The notes under the pieces: generated by a model | The model's input: only the letters and a program-made list of their open reading frames with translations | What the model was told of the DNA's origin: nothing | The model's database searches: none | Shown: positions 57,201 through 64,000 of the stretch, piece by piece | Layout: every line of letters starts with the position of its first letter | How positions within the stretch are numbered: the first letter of the stretch is position 1 | DNA from: Pyxidicoccus sp. MSG2 | Lineage (GTDB): Bacteria > Myxococcota > Myxococcia > Myxococcales > Myxococcaceae | Length of the DNA stretch: 64,000 nt | Reading direction: 5' to 3' | Assembly: GCF_026626705.1 (NCBI RefSeq) | Contig: NZ_JAPNKC010000001.1 | Location: 10,564,001-10,628,000 of the forward strand | Program-made: the position numbers and the translations under genes

Positions 57201-58026
57201 CCCCGCCACGGATGACGGCGTGGATGGTGTCGCCGTCGGCCAGCGCGTCCGAGAGCCGCTTGAGCAGCACCACGCCCGCCCCGCTACCGGGGACGGTGCC
57301 CTGGGCCTTCGCGTCGAAGGCGCGGCAGTGCCCATCCGGCGAGCCGATGCCCCGCTCGTTGTAGAGGTACCCGGTCCGCTGGGGAACGGAGAGGGTGACG
57401 CCGCCGGCCAGCGCCATGTCGCACTGGTGGCTCAGCAGCGCCTGGCTGGCGAGCACCACCGCGACGAGCGACGTGGAGCACGCGGTCTGCACGCTGACGC
57501 TCGGCCCCTTCAGGTCCAGCTTGTAGGCGACGCGCGTGGCCAGGTGGTCGTTCTTGTTGTGGAGGATGGTCTGGAACGCGTTGGCCGTCCCCACCAGGCG
57601 CCCGGCCGGAGCCAGATGGTGGAGCAGGTAGCCGTTGGCACCCGCACCCGCGAAGACGCCGACGGGACCGGGGACGGCGGACGGCTCGTACCCGGCCCGC
57701 TCGAAGGCCTCCCAGGCGCACTCCAGGAACACGCGCTGCTGCGGGTCCGTCAGCTCGGCCTCCCGCGGCGAGAAGCCGAAGAACCGCGCGTCGAACGACT
57801 CGATGCCCTCGACGAGGCCCCGGGCCCGGACGTACCGCGCGTCCTGGAGCTCCGCCGGATCGATGGTCGCGTGCTCCAGCTCCGCGTCGGAGAAGAAGGT
57901 GATGGACTCGACGCCCTCCTGGAGGTTGCGCCAGAACTGCTCCACCGTCCGGGCACCGGGGAACCGGCAGGCCATGCCGATGATGGCGATTGCTTCGACG
58001 TCCGGGGACTGCTGCTCGCTGCTCAT
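51232..58026 (-). CDS. Type I PKS: KS-AT-KR-DH-ACP with terminal epimerase-like domain
   Basis: A 2264-residue protein. KS 10-440: Cys183 in VQTACSTSL, His319 in VEAHGTGT, His359 in KSNLGH. AT 535-830: GHSVGE with Ser630; HAFH at 726-729 predicts malonyl-CoA. KR 1160-1370: ITGGFGGMGLALAEAL, Ser and Tyr1329 in VDYTAANTF; no LDD motif. DH 1378-1650: His1413 in DEHRILGVPTVPG and Asp1575 in HPPLMDRTSG. ACP Ser1785 in FFELGGDSVQ. Residues about 1830-2240 resemble an NRPS epimerase (SRTVGCFDVSWPLRL). HHxxxDG there reads GHALVIDG and the EGHGRE segment reads VDFTRE, so racemase activity is doubtful. KR before DH is unusual. It overlaps the upstream NRPS gene by 4 bases. Confidence 0.92.
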   Translation of the reverse strand: MSSEQQSPDVEAIAIIGMACRFPGARTVEQFWRNLQEGVESITFFSDAELEHATIDPAELQDARYVRARGLVEGIESFDARFFGFSPREAELTDPQQRVFLECAWEAFERAGYEPSAVPGPVGVFAGAGANGYLLHHLAPAGRLVGTANAFQTILHNKNDHLATRVAYKLDLKGPSVSVQTACSTSLVAVVLASQALLSHQCDMALAGGVTLSVPQRTGYLYNERGIGSPDGHCRAFDAKAQGTVPGSGAGVVLLKRLSDALADGDTIHAVIRGGALNNDGASKVGYTAPSVEGQAEVISMAQALAGVSPETISYVEAHGTGTPIGDPIELQALTQAFRRHTTRRGFCALGSVKSNLGHLDTAAGIAGLIKTTLALEHLHLPPSLHFETPNPELDLANSPFFVNARSRDWEGPAPRRAGVSAFGLGGTNAHVVLEEAPVRGPSGSSRPFQLLRLSARSDAALEAMTALLAEHLKQHPTLPLADVAYTLSVGRRTFDHHRFVVCRDTADAAEVLASLHPLRVLSRVQESVRRPLVFMFPGQGSQHPAMAADLHASEAVFREELDRCLEHLESRHDLDLRPLLFPADREDAHAARRLEQTALTQPALFVVEYALARLLQSWGLQPAAMIGHSVGELVAACIAGVFSLEDALDLVALRGRLLQACPPGAMLSVQLPEHELLPLLDAKLEIAAVNGPSSCVAAGSTEAIEALERRLAERSVTCRRLRTSHAFHCARMDSAVAPFREAVARVKRHAPRLRFLSGLTGTWITPEQAMDPGYWAEHLRRPVRFAEGLEELLKEAESVLLEVGPGRALRTLARWHPRKKPGQAVVSCLPAPDEARTSDVEHLLRTVGQLWLHGVEAPGLFAGEQRHRQPLPTYPFERQRHWVELRASPLGPEARPGSLEKRTDLASWFYVPVWKESVPLAVPRPSEAGAKRTTWLVLRDETGLGARLAERLRQQGGEVVEARLGRTFRRTGADTFELAPTREGYAALLSELRTEGRAPERLVHLFGLTPEASGPKASGSESSGPEATGASSEDVLSRSFYSLLFLAQALGSQGFEKPVHLVAVSNGMQEVTGGDLVWPEQAAALGPVRVIPREYPSVRCRSVDVALPPAGGPVSERLVELLAAEVASTSEAPVVAYRGHRRWVQEFDSLRLEDGAAPPLRERGVYLITGGFGGMGLALAEALASRVQARLVLTSRTALPPREEWPRLLEASGQEDTRRRILAVQRLEERGAEVWVRRADVTDLGAMREVIAEARARFGALHGVIHAAGVAGGGLIQLKAPETAATVLAPKVKGTQVLAAALEGTQLDFLVACSSLSSVVGRLGQVDYTAANTFLDAFLRAWQSRTGIHAVAVNWGAWDEVGMAARKGAREEEPVRLLDHPLLHRCLVDTPERLVFASDIGDPRSRWVVDEHRILGVPTVPGVAWFELVRAALAGRARGRTLELVDTFFLFPLRVPDGETREARLIIEVEGDGYRWVVRTQPRDGSGKATAHATGRARFIASRESRFLDLDAIRRRCGHTPSSFEAEYEEDLGPRWRSVRQLHVGQGELLLTLEMQAEFASDFEHMLFHPPLMDRTSGMAKSFLAAHGYYLPFGYGRLCFHGPVPRRIHAHARFLEQTASDGETLAFEVVLTDEQGRVLVEVERLTQKRVNDPAAELRALAAPEPEAGSRSGEPGSERQEILPHEGVAALERLLAARVMPQVVVSVRDLRATLQHTDEVVRERIAEAAGAQRTEGGLQPRPELKTAYVAPRNELERKLAGSWQEVLGIEGIGIHDDFFELGGDSVQAIQIMARGSRLGLQLNPEQFFQSSTIAQLARVLEGLLTHQGPVVGPVPLTPEQHRLLEGDPEALARTSRVLWLDLPGALEDSRLTKALGELLSLHDALRHRFTRESAGWKQEGMPPGGEVALVQVDLAPLPRGEHPATIRAAQERLLAMLDPSHGVLLAAARFRHGPGREDSLLLAGHALVIDGASWNLLAGDLKDALRRKDGEGPRPKTAPFKTWAERLAENAATRSTATSWLSGNLSRLPLEHATRGSVREHTGSLPVEETRALQEKLTSAWRADLGEALLMGLARALSAWTGGRAHLVDFTREARGAFEGLDCSRTVGCFDVSWPLRLEVPESSGEVALLKSLKEQVRQLPAGAAPSTSQLSRAEVGLRLLGAGEELPERLSGRSLSGGHLLELEGSLSAGQLHVRCTYDAGACREPVAERLVADLLGALRALCAEDPDTRAALSPSDFPLAGLDEAQMDTLALLLEQADQSDE

Positions 58027-61000
58027 GACTTCTTCCCTCGTCCCGCCTTCATGAGTTGGGCCTGCTGCTGCATGGCCTGCCGTTGCCGCCGGGCACGCTC
58101 GTCGAGTTCCTCGGAGCGCGGAGCCGCCTCACTCGCACCGTCCTGGGCAAGGTGGCGCGCGAGCGCGGCGACGGTCGGGTGCTGGAAGAGCTCCACCATG
58201 GAGACGCGTCGCCCGAGGGCCGCCGAGAGCTTCTCGTGCACCCGCACCATGAGCAGCGAGTAGCCTCCGAGATCGAAGAAGTTGCCGTGGAGGCCCACCT
58301 TCTCCACTCCGAGGGCTTCCTGCCAGATGGCCGCGATGGTCCGCTCCAGCGGGCTCTCCGGCGCGACGTAGGGATCGGCCTCGGGACGCGAGGGGTGCGG
58401 CTCCGGCAGGGCGCCGCGGTCGAGCTTGCCGTTGCGGTTGAGCGGCATCCGCGCCAGTGGCACCAGCACCGAGGGCACCATGTATTCGGGCAACAGCTCC
58501 CGGAGGAAGGCGCGCAGCTTGGCGGCGAGCTCCTCCATGCGCAGCCCGTCCTCCACGGCGGCCCCACGGGGCACGAAGTACGCCACGAGGTGGGGCTCAC
58601 CCGAGGCCGGCTGGCGCAGCACCACGGCCGTCTCCCCGATGCCGGGGTGCCGCTGGAGGAGCTCCTCGATCTCTCCGAGCTCGATGCGGAAGCCGCGGAG
58701 CTTGACCTGATGGTCCGCGCGGCCGAGGAACTCGATGCGGCCGTCCTCGCGGTAGCGGCCGAGATCTCCCGTGCGATACAGCCGCGAGCCCGGTGGGCCG
58801 AAGGGGTCCGGGAGGAAGCGCTCGGCGGTGAGCGTGGGCTGTCCCACGTAGCCACGGGCCACGCCGACACCGCCGATGAAGAGCTCTCCGGGCATGCCCA
58901 GGGGCACCGGGCGCAGACTCCGGTCGAGCAGGTACACGCGCATGTTGTGCAGCGGCCGGCCGATGCTCGGCCCGGAGGCGCCGTCCACCGTGCAGGCGGT
59001 GGCATCCACGGTGCACTCGGTGGGGCCGTAGAGGTTGATGAAGCGCGTGCTCTCGCTCCGGGAGAGCTCGGCCCAGGTGCGTGCCTCGATGGCCTCGCCG
59101 CCCACCAGCACACGCGCGGGCGACAGGTCCGGCTCGCGGCCGAGTCCCCGGGCCAGCAGCGGGCCGAGCTGGGAGGGAGTGCAGTCGAGCACGTCCAGGG
59201 CGTGGCGCCGCAGCCAGTCGCTCAGGCGGGCCGCGTCCGGCCGTACCTCCTCCGGGACGATGTGGAGCTCGTGTCCCTGGAGGAGCTGGAGCCACTGCTT
59301 GACCGAGGCATCGAACGCGAGCGGAGCCCCGACGCTGACGCGCAGCCCGGAAGGCAGTCCCGCGTAGACGGCCCGTTCGAGCGCACGGGCGAGGTTGAGG
59401 ACCGAGCGGTGCGGAATCATCACGCCCTTGGGCCGTCCCGTGGAGCCGGAGGTGAAGAGCACGTACGCGAGGTTGTCCGGGCGCGCGGAGCGGGCGGGCG
59501 GAGCGGCGGGGGCACGCGCGATGGCCTCGGCTTCGGAATCCAGGCAGACGAGGCGAGTCGTCCCCGGGGGCAGCACCGGACGGAGCGAGGAGCGGGTCAC
59601 CACCACCTGGACCTCGGCCTTCTCGAGGATGAACGTCAGCCGCTCCCGGGGGTTCATGGGATCCAGCGGGACATAGGCGCCACCCGCGCCGAGGATGCCG
59701 AGGACTCCCACCATCATCTCCACGGAGCGCTCCAGGCAGAGCCCCACCCGCGTCTCGGGCCCCACGCCGAGGGCGCGCAGGTATGAGGCGAGCCGCCTGG
59801 CCCTCTCGGCGAGCTCGGCGTAGGACAGTCGTTCCTCCTCGAAGACGACGGCGGTGCGCTCGGGCGTGCGGCGGGCCTGCTCTTCGAAGAGCTCATGGAG
59901 GCACCGGTCCCCGGTGTCCTCGTGCTCCGGCGGGTTGAAGCCGGCGAGCACCCGGAGCTCCTCCTCGCCCACGAGCGGCAGTGCCTCCGGCGCCTGCTCC
60001 GGGTGGGCGGCGGCTCCCGACAGCAGCGTGTCGAACCGCACGAGGAGTCGGCGGATGTCCTCCGCGCGGTAGCGGCTGGCGTCATGGTGCAGCGACAGCG
60101 TGAGCGTGCCTTCTCCGCGGAGACAGGTGAGCTCAAGCTCGAACCGGCTGATGCGGGTCTCCATCCTCGTCGTGGAGAGGACGAGGCCCCCGGCGTGTAC
60201 CGGCTCGGGCCGGGCGAGCTCCACGAAGGCGAAGGGGAACCCGCGGGGGCTGCGGGCGAGGTCGAAGTAGTCCTGCCACTCGGCGGCCTCCCGCCGGGCC
60301 CGGTCCACGTCCCGGAGGAAGTCCAGGAACGAGGCGTGCTCGCGCGGCTCGCCGCCCAGGGGCAGGCAGCGCTCGAAGAGGCCGGGGACCTCGTCGAGTC
60401 CCTCGTAGGTGCGGCCGTCGTGGTGGACCGCGACCGTCCATCCGGGTTGTCCGGAGAGGCGGGAGAGGAGGAGCTGCCAGCAGGCCAGGAGGAACGTCCC
60501 GGGAGTCACTCCCGCGCTCGCGGCGGCGGCTTCCACGGCGGACACCCGCTCGGGGGCGAGTGGCAGGAGCGTCCGCTGGGGCTCGAACCCGCGCCCGGAA
60601 GCTGCGGGGCGCTCGACGGGGAGGGCGGCGGCGCTCGGGCGTGAGAAGTCCTGCTCGAGCCAGTGCTTGCGCCCGGCCTCGGTGTCCTCGGCTTCGAGGA
60701 GCTGGTTGAAGACCTCGGCCACGTCCGCGTACTGCGCGTCCGGCGAGGGAAGGGCACTGCCCTGGAGCCGCGCGGCGTACGCCTGGCCGAGCTCGCGCGC
60801 GAGGCTCCCCAGCGTCCGGTGATCCACCGAGAGCGCGGGCAGGTGGATGGCGAGCAGGTGCCGGTGCGGCGCGACCCGGGCGAGCCGGAACACGGGCCCC
60901 TCGTGGGGCCGTGCATCGAGCTTTGCCTCGAGCTCCTCCTCGGAGGTGCTGCTCCCGTCGAGCAGCTCGAGCACGGTGGCGGAGACCTCGCGAGGCACCT

Positions 61001-61250
61001 GGACGGCAGTGCCCGTCCCGGGCAGGAGGAGGTACTCCGTCCGTAGCACCTCGTGGCGCGCGAGGACGTCCGTCGCGGCCTGGGTGAGGCGCGGCACGTC
61101 CAGCGCTCCTTCGAGCAGGAGGACGCATCGGGGGCGCCAGGCCTCACCCGGCTCCGCTTGTTGGAGGGTCCAGAGGTGCCGTTGCTGGGGGGAGAGCCGG
61201 AATCCGGAGGGGGTCGGCATGGCGTGCAGCTCCTCGGGGTTGTCGTTCAC
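58023..61250 (-). CDS. NRPS module C-A-T, Glu-like specificity, atypical condensation domain
   Basis: A 1075-residue protein. The condensation-type domain (15-430) lacks HHxxxDG; the region reads IHLPALSVDHRT (135-146). The adenylation domain (about 445-950) has FTSGSTGRPKG, LYGPTECT, YRTGD and NGKLDRG. By-eye pocket residues are D-A-K-D-L-G-L-V-D-K, one change from the surfactin glutamate code DAKDLGVVDK, so L-Glu is the best guess. The carrier Ser is S998 in FFDLGGYSLL. A basic, Gln-rich tail (RRQRQAMQQQAQLMKAGRGK) looks like a docking helix for the KS of the next protein. It overlaps the oxygenase gene upstream and the PKS gene downstream by 4 bases each. Confidence 0.92.
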   Translation of the reverse strand: MNDNPEELHAMPTPSGFRLSPQQRHLWTLQQAEPGEAWRPRCVLLLEGALDVPRLTQAATDVLARHEVLRTEYLLLPGTGTAVQVPREVSATVLELLDGSSTSEEELEAKLDARPHEGPVFRLARVAPHRHLLAIHLPALSVDHRTLGSLARELGQAYAARLQGSALPSPDAQYADVAEVFNQLLEAEDTEAGRKHWLEQDFSRPSAAALPVERPAASGRGFEPQRTLLPLAPERVSAVEAAAASAGVTPGTFLLACWQLLLSRLSGQPGWTVAVHHDGRTYEGLDEVPGLFERCLPLGGEPREHASFLDFLRDVDRARREAAEWQDYFDLARSPRGFPFAFVELARPEPVHAGGLVLSTTRMETRISRFELELTCLRGEGTLTLSLHHDASRYRAEDIRRLLVRFDTLLSGAAAHPEQAPEALPLVGEEELRVLAGFNPPEHEDTGDRCLHELFEEQARRTPERTAVVFEEERLSYAELAERARRLASYLRALGVGPETRVGLCLERSVEMMVGVLGILGAGGAYVPLDPMNPRERLTFILEKAEVQVVVTRSSLRPVLPPGTTRLVCLDSEAEAIARAPAAPPARSARPDNLAYVLFTSGSTGRPKGVMIPHRSVLNLARALERAVYAGLPSGLRVSVGAPLAFDASVKQWLQLLQGHELHIVPEEVRPDAARLSDWLRRHALDVLDCTPSQLGPLLARGLGREPDLSPARVLVGGEAIEARTWAELSRSESTRFINLYGPTECTVDATACTVDGASGPSIGRPLHNMRVYLLDRSLRPVPLGMPGELFIGGVGVARGYVGQPTLTAERFLPDPFGPPGSRLYRTGDLGRYREDGRIEFLGRADHQVKLRGFRIELGEIEELLQRHPGIGETAVVLRQPASGEPHLVAYFVPRGAAVEDGLRMEELAAKLRAFLRELLPEYMVPSVLVPLARMPLNRNGKLDRGALPEPHPSRPEADPYVAPESPLERTIAAIWQEALGVEKVGLHGNFFDLGGYSLLMVRVHEKLSAALGRRVSMVELFQHPTVAALARHLAQDGASEAAPRSEELDERARRQRQAMQQQAQLMKAGRGKKS

Positions 61251-62299
61251 CCCGGATCCGTTCGAGGGAAGTCGTCCCAGGAGAAGGGATGGGCGAGGGC
61301 GGCCAGTACCCGGCGCGGGCCGACGAAAGGCGCGCGGCCGTGCGCGGCCAGCAGGTTGTCGACGAGGAGCACGTCGCCTTCCCGCCAGGGGAAGCTCACC
61401 GTCTCCTCGTGGTACGCGGCGCGCAGTTGCTCGAGCACGTGGGGCTCGATGGGCGAGCCATCACCGTAATAGGTGTTGTTGGGAAGCGCCTCCTCCCCGA
61501 GCTCCGCGCGCAGCGCCGCGCCGACCTCGGGAGGGAGTGTCGAGACGTGGAAGAACGTGGCGTGGTTGAACCACACGGGCTCGCCGGTGACGGGGTGCTG
61601 GCCCGCGGCGCGGCGGCGCTGCCGGGTCTTCAAGTGCTGGCCGTCCTTCCACTCGAACTCGATGCCATTGCGGCGGCAGTAGTCCTCCACGGCTGCCCTG
61701 TCCTCCGTCTGGAAGGCGGTGCGCCAGGAGAGGCCGAACCGGTCGTCGAAGTTGCGGACGTACAGGTAGCCCTGCTCCAGGAAGCGGGCGCGCACGGAAG
61801 CCGGGAGGCGCTGATAGATGCGGCGTGTGTCGGCGAGGGGCGTCTGTCCGCCCTCGCGCGCGGCCGTGACGCAGCAGAAGACGAGCCGCAGCGGGAAGGT
61901 CAGATTGTAGGACTGCTCGTTGTGCAAAAAGATGGGCTCGCTCGGAGGGTGGTCCGTCGAGGTGTAGATGTGGCCTCGCACCACGGAGCGCGGTGACGAG
62001 CGCTCTTCGTAGGCGAGTGGCTCTCCGGCGATGGCGCGAGTGACGGGCTCCAGGGCCTCGGCGGAGCGGATGTCGAAGCCGCGGAAGAGCAGGGCACCGT
62101 GGGCGTGGAGGCGAGCCTCGATGAGCTCCCGGTGGCTTCGGGCCCACTCGGTCAGGACGAGCTCCCGGAGCGAGGGTCTGACCACCAGCGGCAGACGCGA
62201 GCCGGGTTGAAGCTCCTCGAAGTGGACCGAGTCCGCTCCGGATGCGCCGAGCTCCCTCCTGCGGAGGGAAGGCAGTGGCTTCCTGCTCTTGGGCTCCAT
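61247..62299 (-). CDS. SyrP-like TauD-family Fe(II)/2-oxoglutarate oxygenase
   Basis: A 350-residue non-haem iron oxygenase of the kind that hydroxylates amino acids held on NRPS carrier proteins. Iron ligands are His and Glu in IFLHNEQSYNLTFPLRL and a distal His in NLLAAHGRAPFVGPRRVL; the Arg residues of the latter would bind 2-oxoglutarate. ALLFRGFDIRSAEAL and GGQTPLADTRRIYQRLP are typical of the SyrP branch. Relatives include SyrP (Asp) and KtzO/KtzP (Glu in kutznerides). Its gene abuts a Glu-type NRPS module with a 4-base overlap, so beta-hydroxylation of Glu is a reasonable proposal. Seven bases separate it from the upstream gene. Confidence 0.9.
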   Translation of the reverse strand: MEPKSRKPLPSLRRRELGASGADSVHFEELQPGSRLPLVVRPSLRELVLTEWARSHRELIEARLHAHGALLFRGFDIRSAEALEPVTRAIAGEPLAYEERSSPRSVVRGHIYTSTDHPPSEPIFLHNEQSYNLTFPLRLVFCCVTAAREGGQTPLADTRRIYQRLPASVRARFLEQGYLYVRNFDDRFGLSWRTAFQTEDRAAVEDYCRRNGIEFEWKDGQHLKTRQRRRAAGQHPVTGEPVWFNHATFFHVSTLPPEVGAALRAELGEEALPNNTYYGDGSPIEPHVLEQLRAAYHEETVSFPWREGDVLLVDNLLAAHGRAPFVGPRRVLAALAHPFSWDDFPRTDPG

Positions 62300-62306
62300 G
62301 TGCGTG

Positions 62307-64000
62307 CTATCCCTCGCTCTTGCGCCGGATGTTCCGGAACTTCTCGGCCCGTGCTCCGCGGAGCGCCTCGGCCTGGGTGAGCTTCCGCTGCCGGTGGAGC
62401 TCGGCGAGCGTGTCCCGGAGCTCCTCCAGTGTTGCGTCCGGCCGTCCGGTGGCGGCGGTGAGCAGGGCTTCGAAATCGCCAGCCAGCCGGGAGATGGCCG
62501 CGGCGTCGAAGAGCGCCGTGCTGTAGCGGAGGGAGCCCCCCAGGCGGCCCGAGGACTCGGAGAGGATCACCGACAGGTCGAAGGGTGAGCCCCCATCATC
62601 CACCGGGAGCTGGCGCGAGGTGAGCCCGGGCAGGGCGAGCTCAGGCAGGGGCGCGTTCTCCAGGACGAACATCACCTGGAAGAGCGGGTTGTAGCGCGCG
62701 TCTCTCGGGGGCCGCAGGGCCTCGACCAGCGTGTCGAAGGGCAGCTCGGAGTGCGCGTAGGCCCCGAGCGCCACCTCCTTCACGCGCGCGAGCAGCTGCC
62801 GGAACGTCGGGTTGCCCGACATCCCGACGCGGAGCACGAGCTGGTTGACGAACAGGCCGATGAGCCCCTGCGTCCTGGGGTGGTGCCGGTTGGCGATGTC
62901 CGTGCCCACCACGAGGTCCGTGCGTCCCGTGCGGGCGTGGAGCACCGCCAGGAAGGCGGAGAGCAGCGTCATGAAGGGCGTGGCGCCCTCGGCCCGGCCG
63001 AGCGCCGCGAGCGCCTCGGTGGACTCCGGGGAGAACGAGAGCGGATGCCACGCCCCTCGCAGCGAGGGCATCGCGGGCCGGGGATGGGCCTCCGGCAGCT
63101 CGAGTACGGGCGGGGCGCCGGCGAGCTGGGACTTCCACCAGGCCGCCTCGGACTCCCGCAGCCCCTCCTCCAGGCGGCGCCGCTGCCACGCGGCGAAGTC
63201 CGCGTATTGGAGGGGGAGCTCGGGCAGCGCGAAGGGCCTGCCCTCGCGCAGGGCCGTGTACAGGGCACCCAGCTCGCGGACGAGCACCCCCATGGACCAG
63301 CCGTCCGTGACGAGGTGATGCAGGGTGAGCACCAGCAGGTGCCGGTCTCCGGCGAGCTTCAGCAGCCGGGCGCGGACGAGCGGTCCGTGCTCGAGGTCGA
63401 AGGGGCGCCGCACCTCCTCGGTGAGGAGCCGCCGGGAGACCGGTTCGCGCTCCACCTCGGGGAGGGCGGACAGGTCGGTGAGGGCGCCGTCCCTGGAGAA
63501 GAGCGAGTCCGGCACGTCTCGCGCGGGAGTGATGCGCTGCACGCGCGAGCCGGCCACGGTGGGGAAGGATGCCCGCAGGGCCTCGTGCCGGCGGAGGACG
63601 GTGGCGAGGCTTCGCCCGAGCAGCGCCACGTCGAGCTCGCCCTCGAGCAACACCGCCGCGGGGATGTTGTACGCGGAGCTCGCCGGGGCGAGCTGCTCCA
63701 GGAAGAGGATCCGCTCCTGCGCATGCGAGAGGGGGACGGTGTCGCCGTGGGGGACGGACTCGAGCGGCGGCAGCGCTGGGGAGGGGGAGTGGAGCGCAGC
63801 GAGCACCCGGGCCGTGAGCTCGCGCAGGCTGACGCCATCGAGCAGGTGCGCGATGGGGAGGCTGACGCCCAGGTCCTCCTCGAGCACGGCCTTGAGCTCC
63901 ACGGAATGGATGGAGTCGAGCCCGAACGCGGTGAGAGGGCGGGCCTCGTCGAGCGCCGCTTCCGGGACGGAGAGCCGCCTCGCGAGGTGGGCGCGGAAGG
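62307..64000 (-). CDS. NRPS/PKS protein, ACP-C end (gene runs off the right edge)
   Basis: Only the C-terminal 564 or so residues are in the window. The visible part begins within a carrier domain: LTAFGLDSIHSVELKAVLEE holds the phosphopantetheine Ser at 63912-63914 and continues LGVSLPIAHLLDGVSLREL, more like an ACP of a PKS or fatty-acyl loading module than an NRPS carrier. A canonical condensation domain follows (LSHAQERILFLEQLAP, HHLVTDGWSMGVLV, GTDIANRHHPRTQGLIGLF). The protein ends in a charged tail (LTQAEALRGARAEKFRNIRR). It is the first gene seen of the operon; the loading and earlier modules lie beyond the edge. Confidence 0.93.
   Translation of the reverse strand, partial: FRAHLARRLSVPEAALDEARPLTAFGLDSIHSVELKAVLEEDLGVSLPIAHLLDGVSLRELTARVLAALHSPSPALPPLESVPHGDTVPLSHAQERILFLEQLAPASSAYNIPAAVLLEGELDVALLGRSLATVLRRHEALRASFPTVAGSRVQRITPARDVPDSLFSRDGALTDLSALPEVEREPVSRRLLTEEVRRPFDLEHGPLVRARLLKLAGDRHLLVLTLHHLVTDGWSMGVLVRELGALYTALREGRPFALPELPLQYADFAAWQRRRLEEGLRESEAAWWKSQLAGAPPVLELPEAHPRPAMPSLRGAWHPLSFSPESTEALAALGRAEGATPFMTLLSAFLAVLHARTGRTDLVVGTDIANRHHPRTQGLIGLFVNQLVLRVGMSGNPTFRQLLARVKEVALGAYAHSELPFDTLVEALRPPRDARYNPLFQVMFVLENAPLPELALPGLTSRQLPVDDGGSPFDLSVILSESSGRLGGSLRYSTALFDAAAISRLAGDFEALLTAATGRPDATLEELRDTLAELHRQRKLTQAEALRGARAEKFRNIRRKSEG

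Noticed and set aside
52366..58263. A 1965-codon open frame on the plus strand, antisense to the PKS gene
   Set aside because: Its product is a His/Arg/Gln/Gly-rich string without any domain, while the minus strand has complete KS, AT, KR, DH and ACP motifs. Long antisense frames are expected at this GC content.

Overview
The window is a high-GC (roughly 70%) stretch of bacterial chromosome. Several things point to a myxobacterium of the Myxococcus/Corallococcus type: two Ser/Thr kinases, an FHA-domain sigma-54 activator, many lipoproteins, PilZ and BON proteins, frequent GTG starts, and a large hybrid NRPS/PKS locus. The genus assignment is inference. All calls were made by reading motifs and frames; no database search was run.

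Layout. 1-7.8 kb: the 5' end of urocanate hydratase, an Arg/Asp-rich BON protein, a YdeP-type molybdopterin oxidoreductase, an unrecognised 776-residue protein and a LysR regulator. 8-12.2 kb: a run of two aldo/keto reductases, a cupin-carboxymuconolactone decarboxylase lipoprotein broken by an apparent one-base frameshift, and an alpha/beta-hydrolase lipoprotein, facing the LysR gene. 12.2-17.2 kb: a cysteine-peptidase-like SH3b protein, an M15 peptidase with two near-identical peptidoglycan-binding repeats, a triple-BON protein and a serine beta-lactamase-like hydrolase. 17.2-27 kb: a beta-CASP nuclease and ileS on the minus strand, a divergent FHA/sigma-54 activator, a LysR/quinone-oxidoreductase divergent pair, and a zinc alcohol dehydrogenase. 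27-34.3 kb: two kinases, a small XRE regulator, a NUDIX hydrolase and a lipoprotein. 34.4-39.8 kb: a proteostasis block (ftsH, a free-standing sigma region 1.1-like protein, grpE, an HtrA protease), then a second gene with an apparent one-base frameshift. 40-44.5 kb: PilZ, glutamate dehydrogenase, tRNA-Thr(CGT) with a strong terminator, a lipoprotein and Fe/Mn superoxide dismutase.

44.6-64 kb (running off the right edge) is the most notable region: a six-gene minus-strand biosynthetic operon with 4-base overlaps or short gaps. In transcription order it encodes [...ACP-C]; a SyrP-like Fe/2-oxoglutarate oxygenase; NRPS C*-A-T with a Glu-like code; PKS KS-AT-KR-DH-ACP plus a terminal epimerase-like domain; NRPS C-A-T-TE with a Val-like code; and a C-domain protein carrying a fragment of an adenylation domain and a MupA-type luciferase-like monooxygenase. 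The simplest reading is a lipo- or polyketide-peptide in which carrier-bound Glu is beta-hydroxylated, extended by one malonate that is reduced and dehydrated, joined to a Val-like residue and released by the thioesterase. The monooxygenase protein has no carrier domain of its own and would act in trans. I do not recognise the product.
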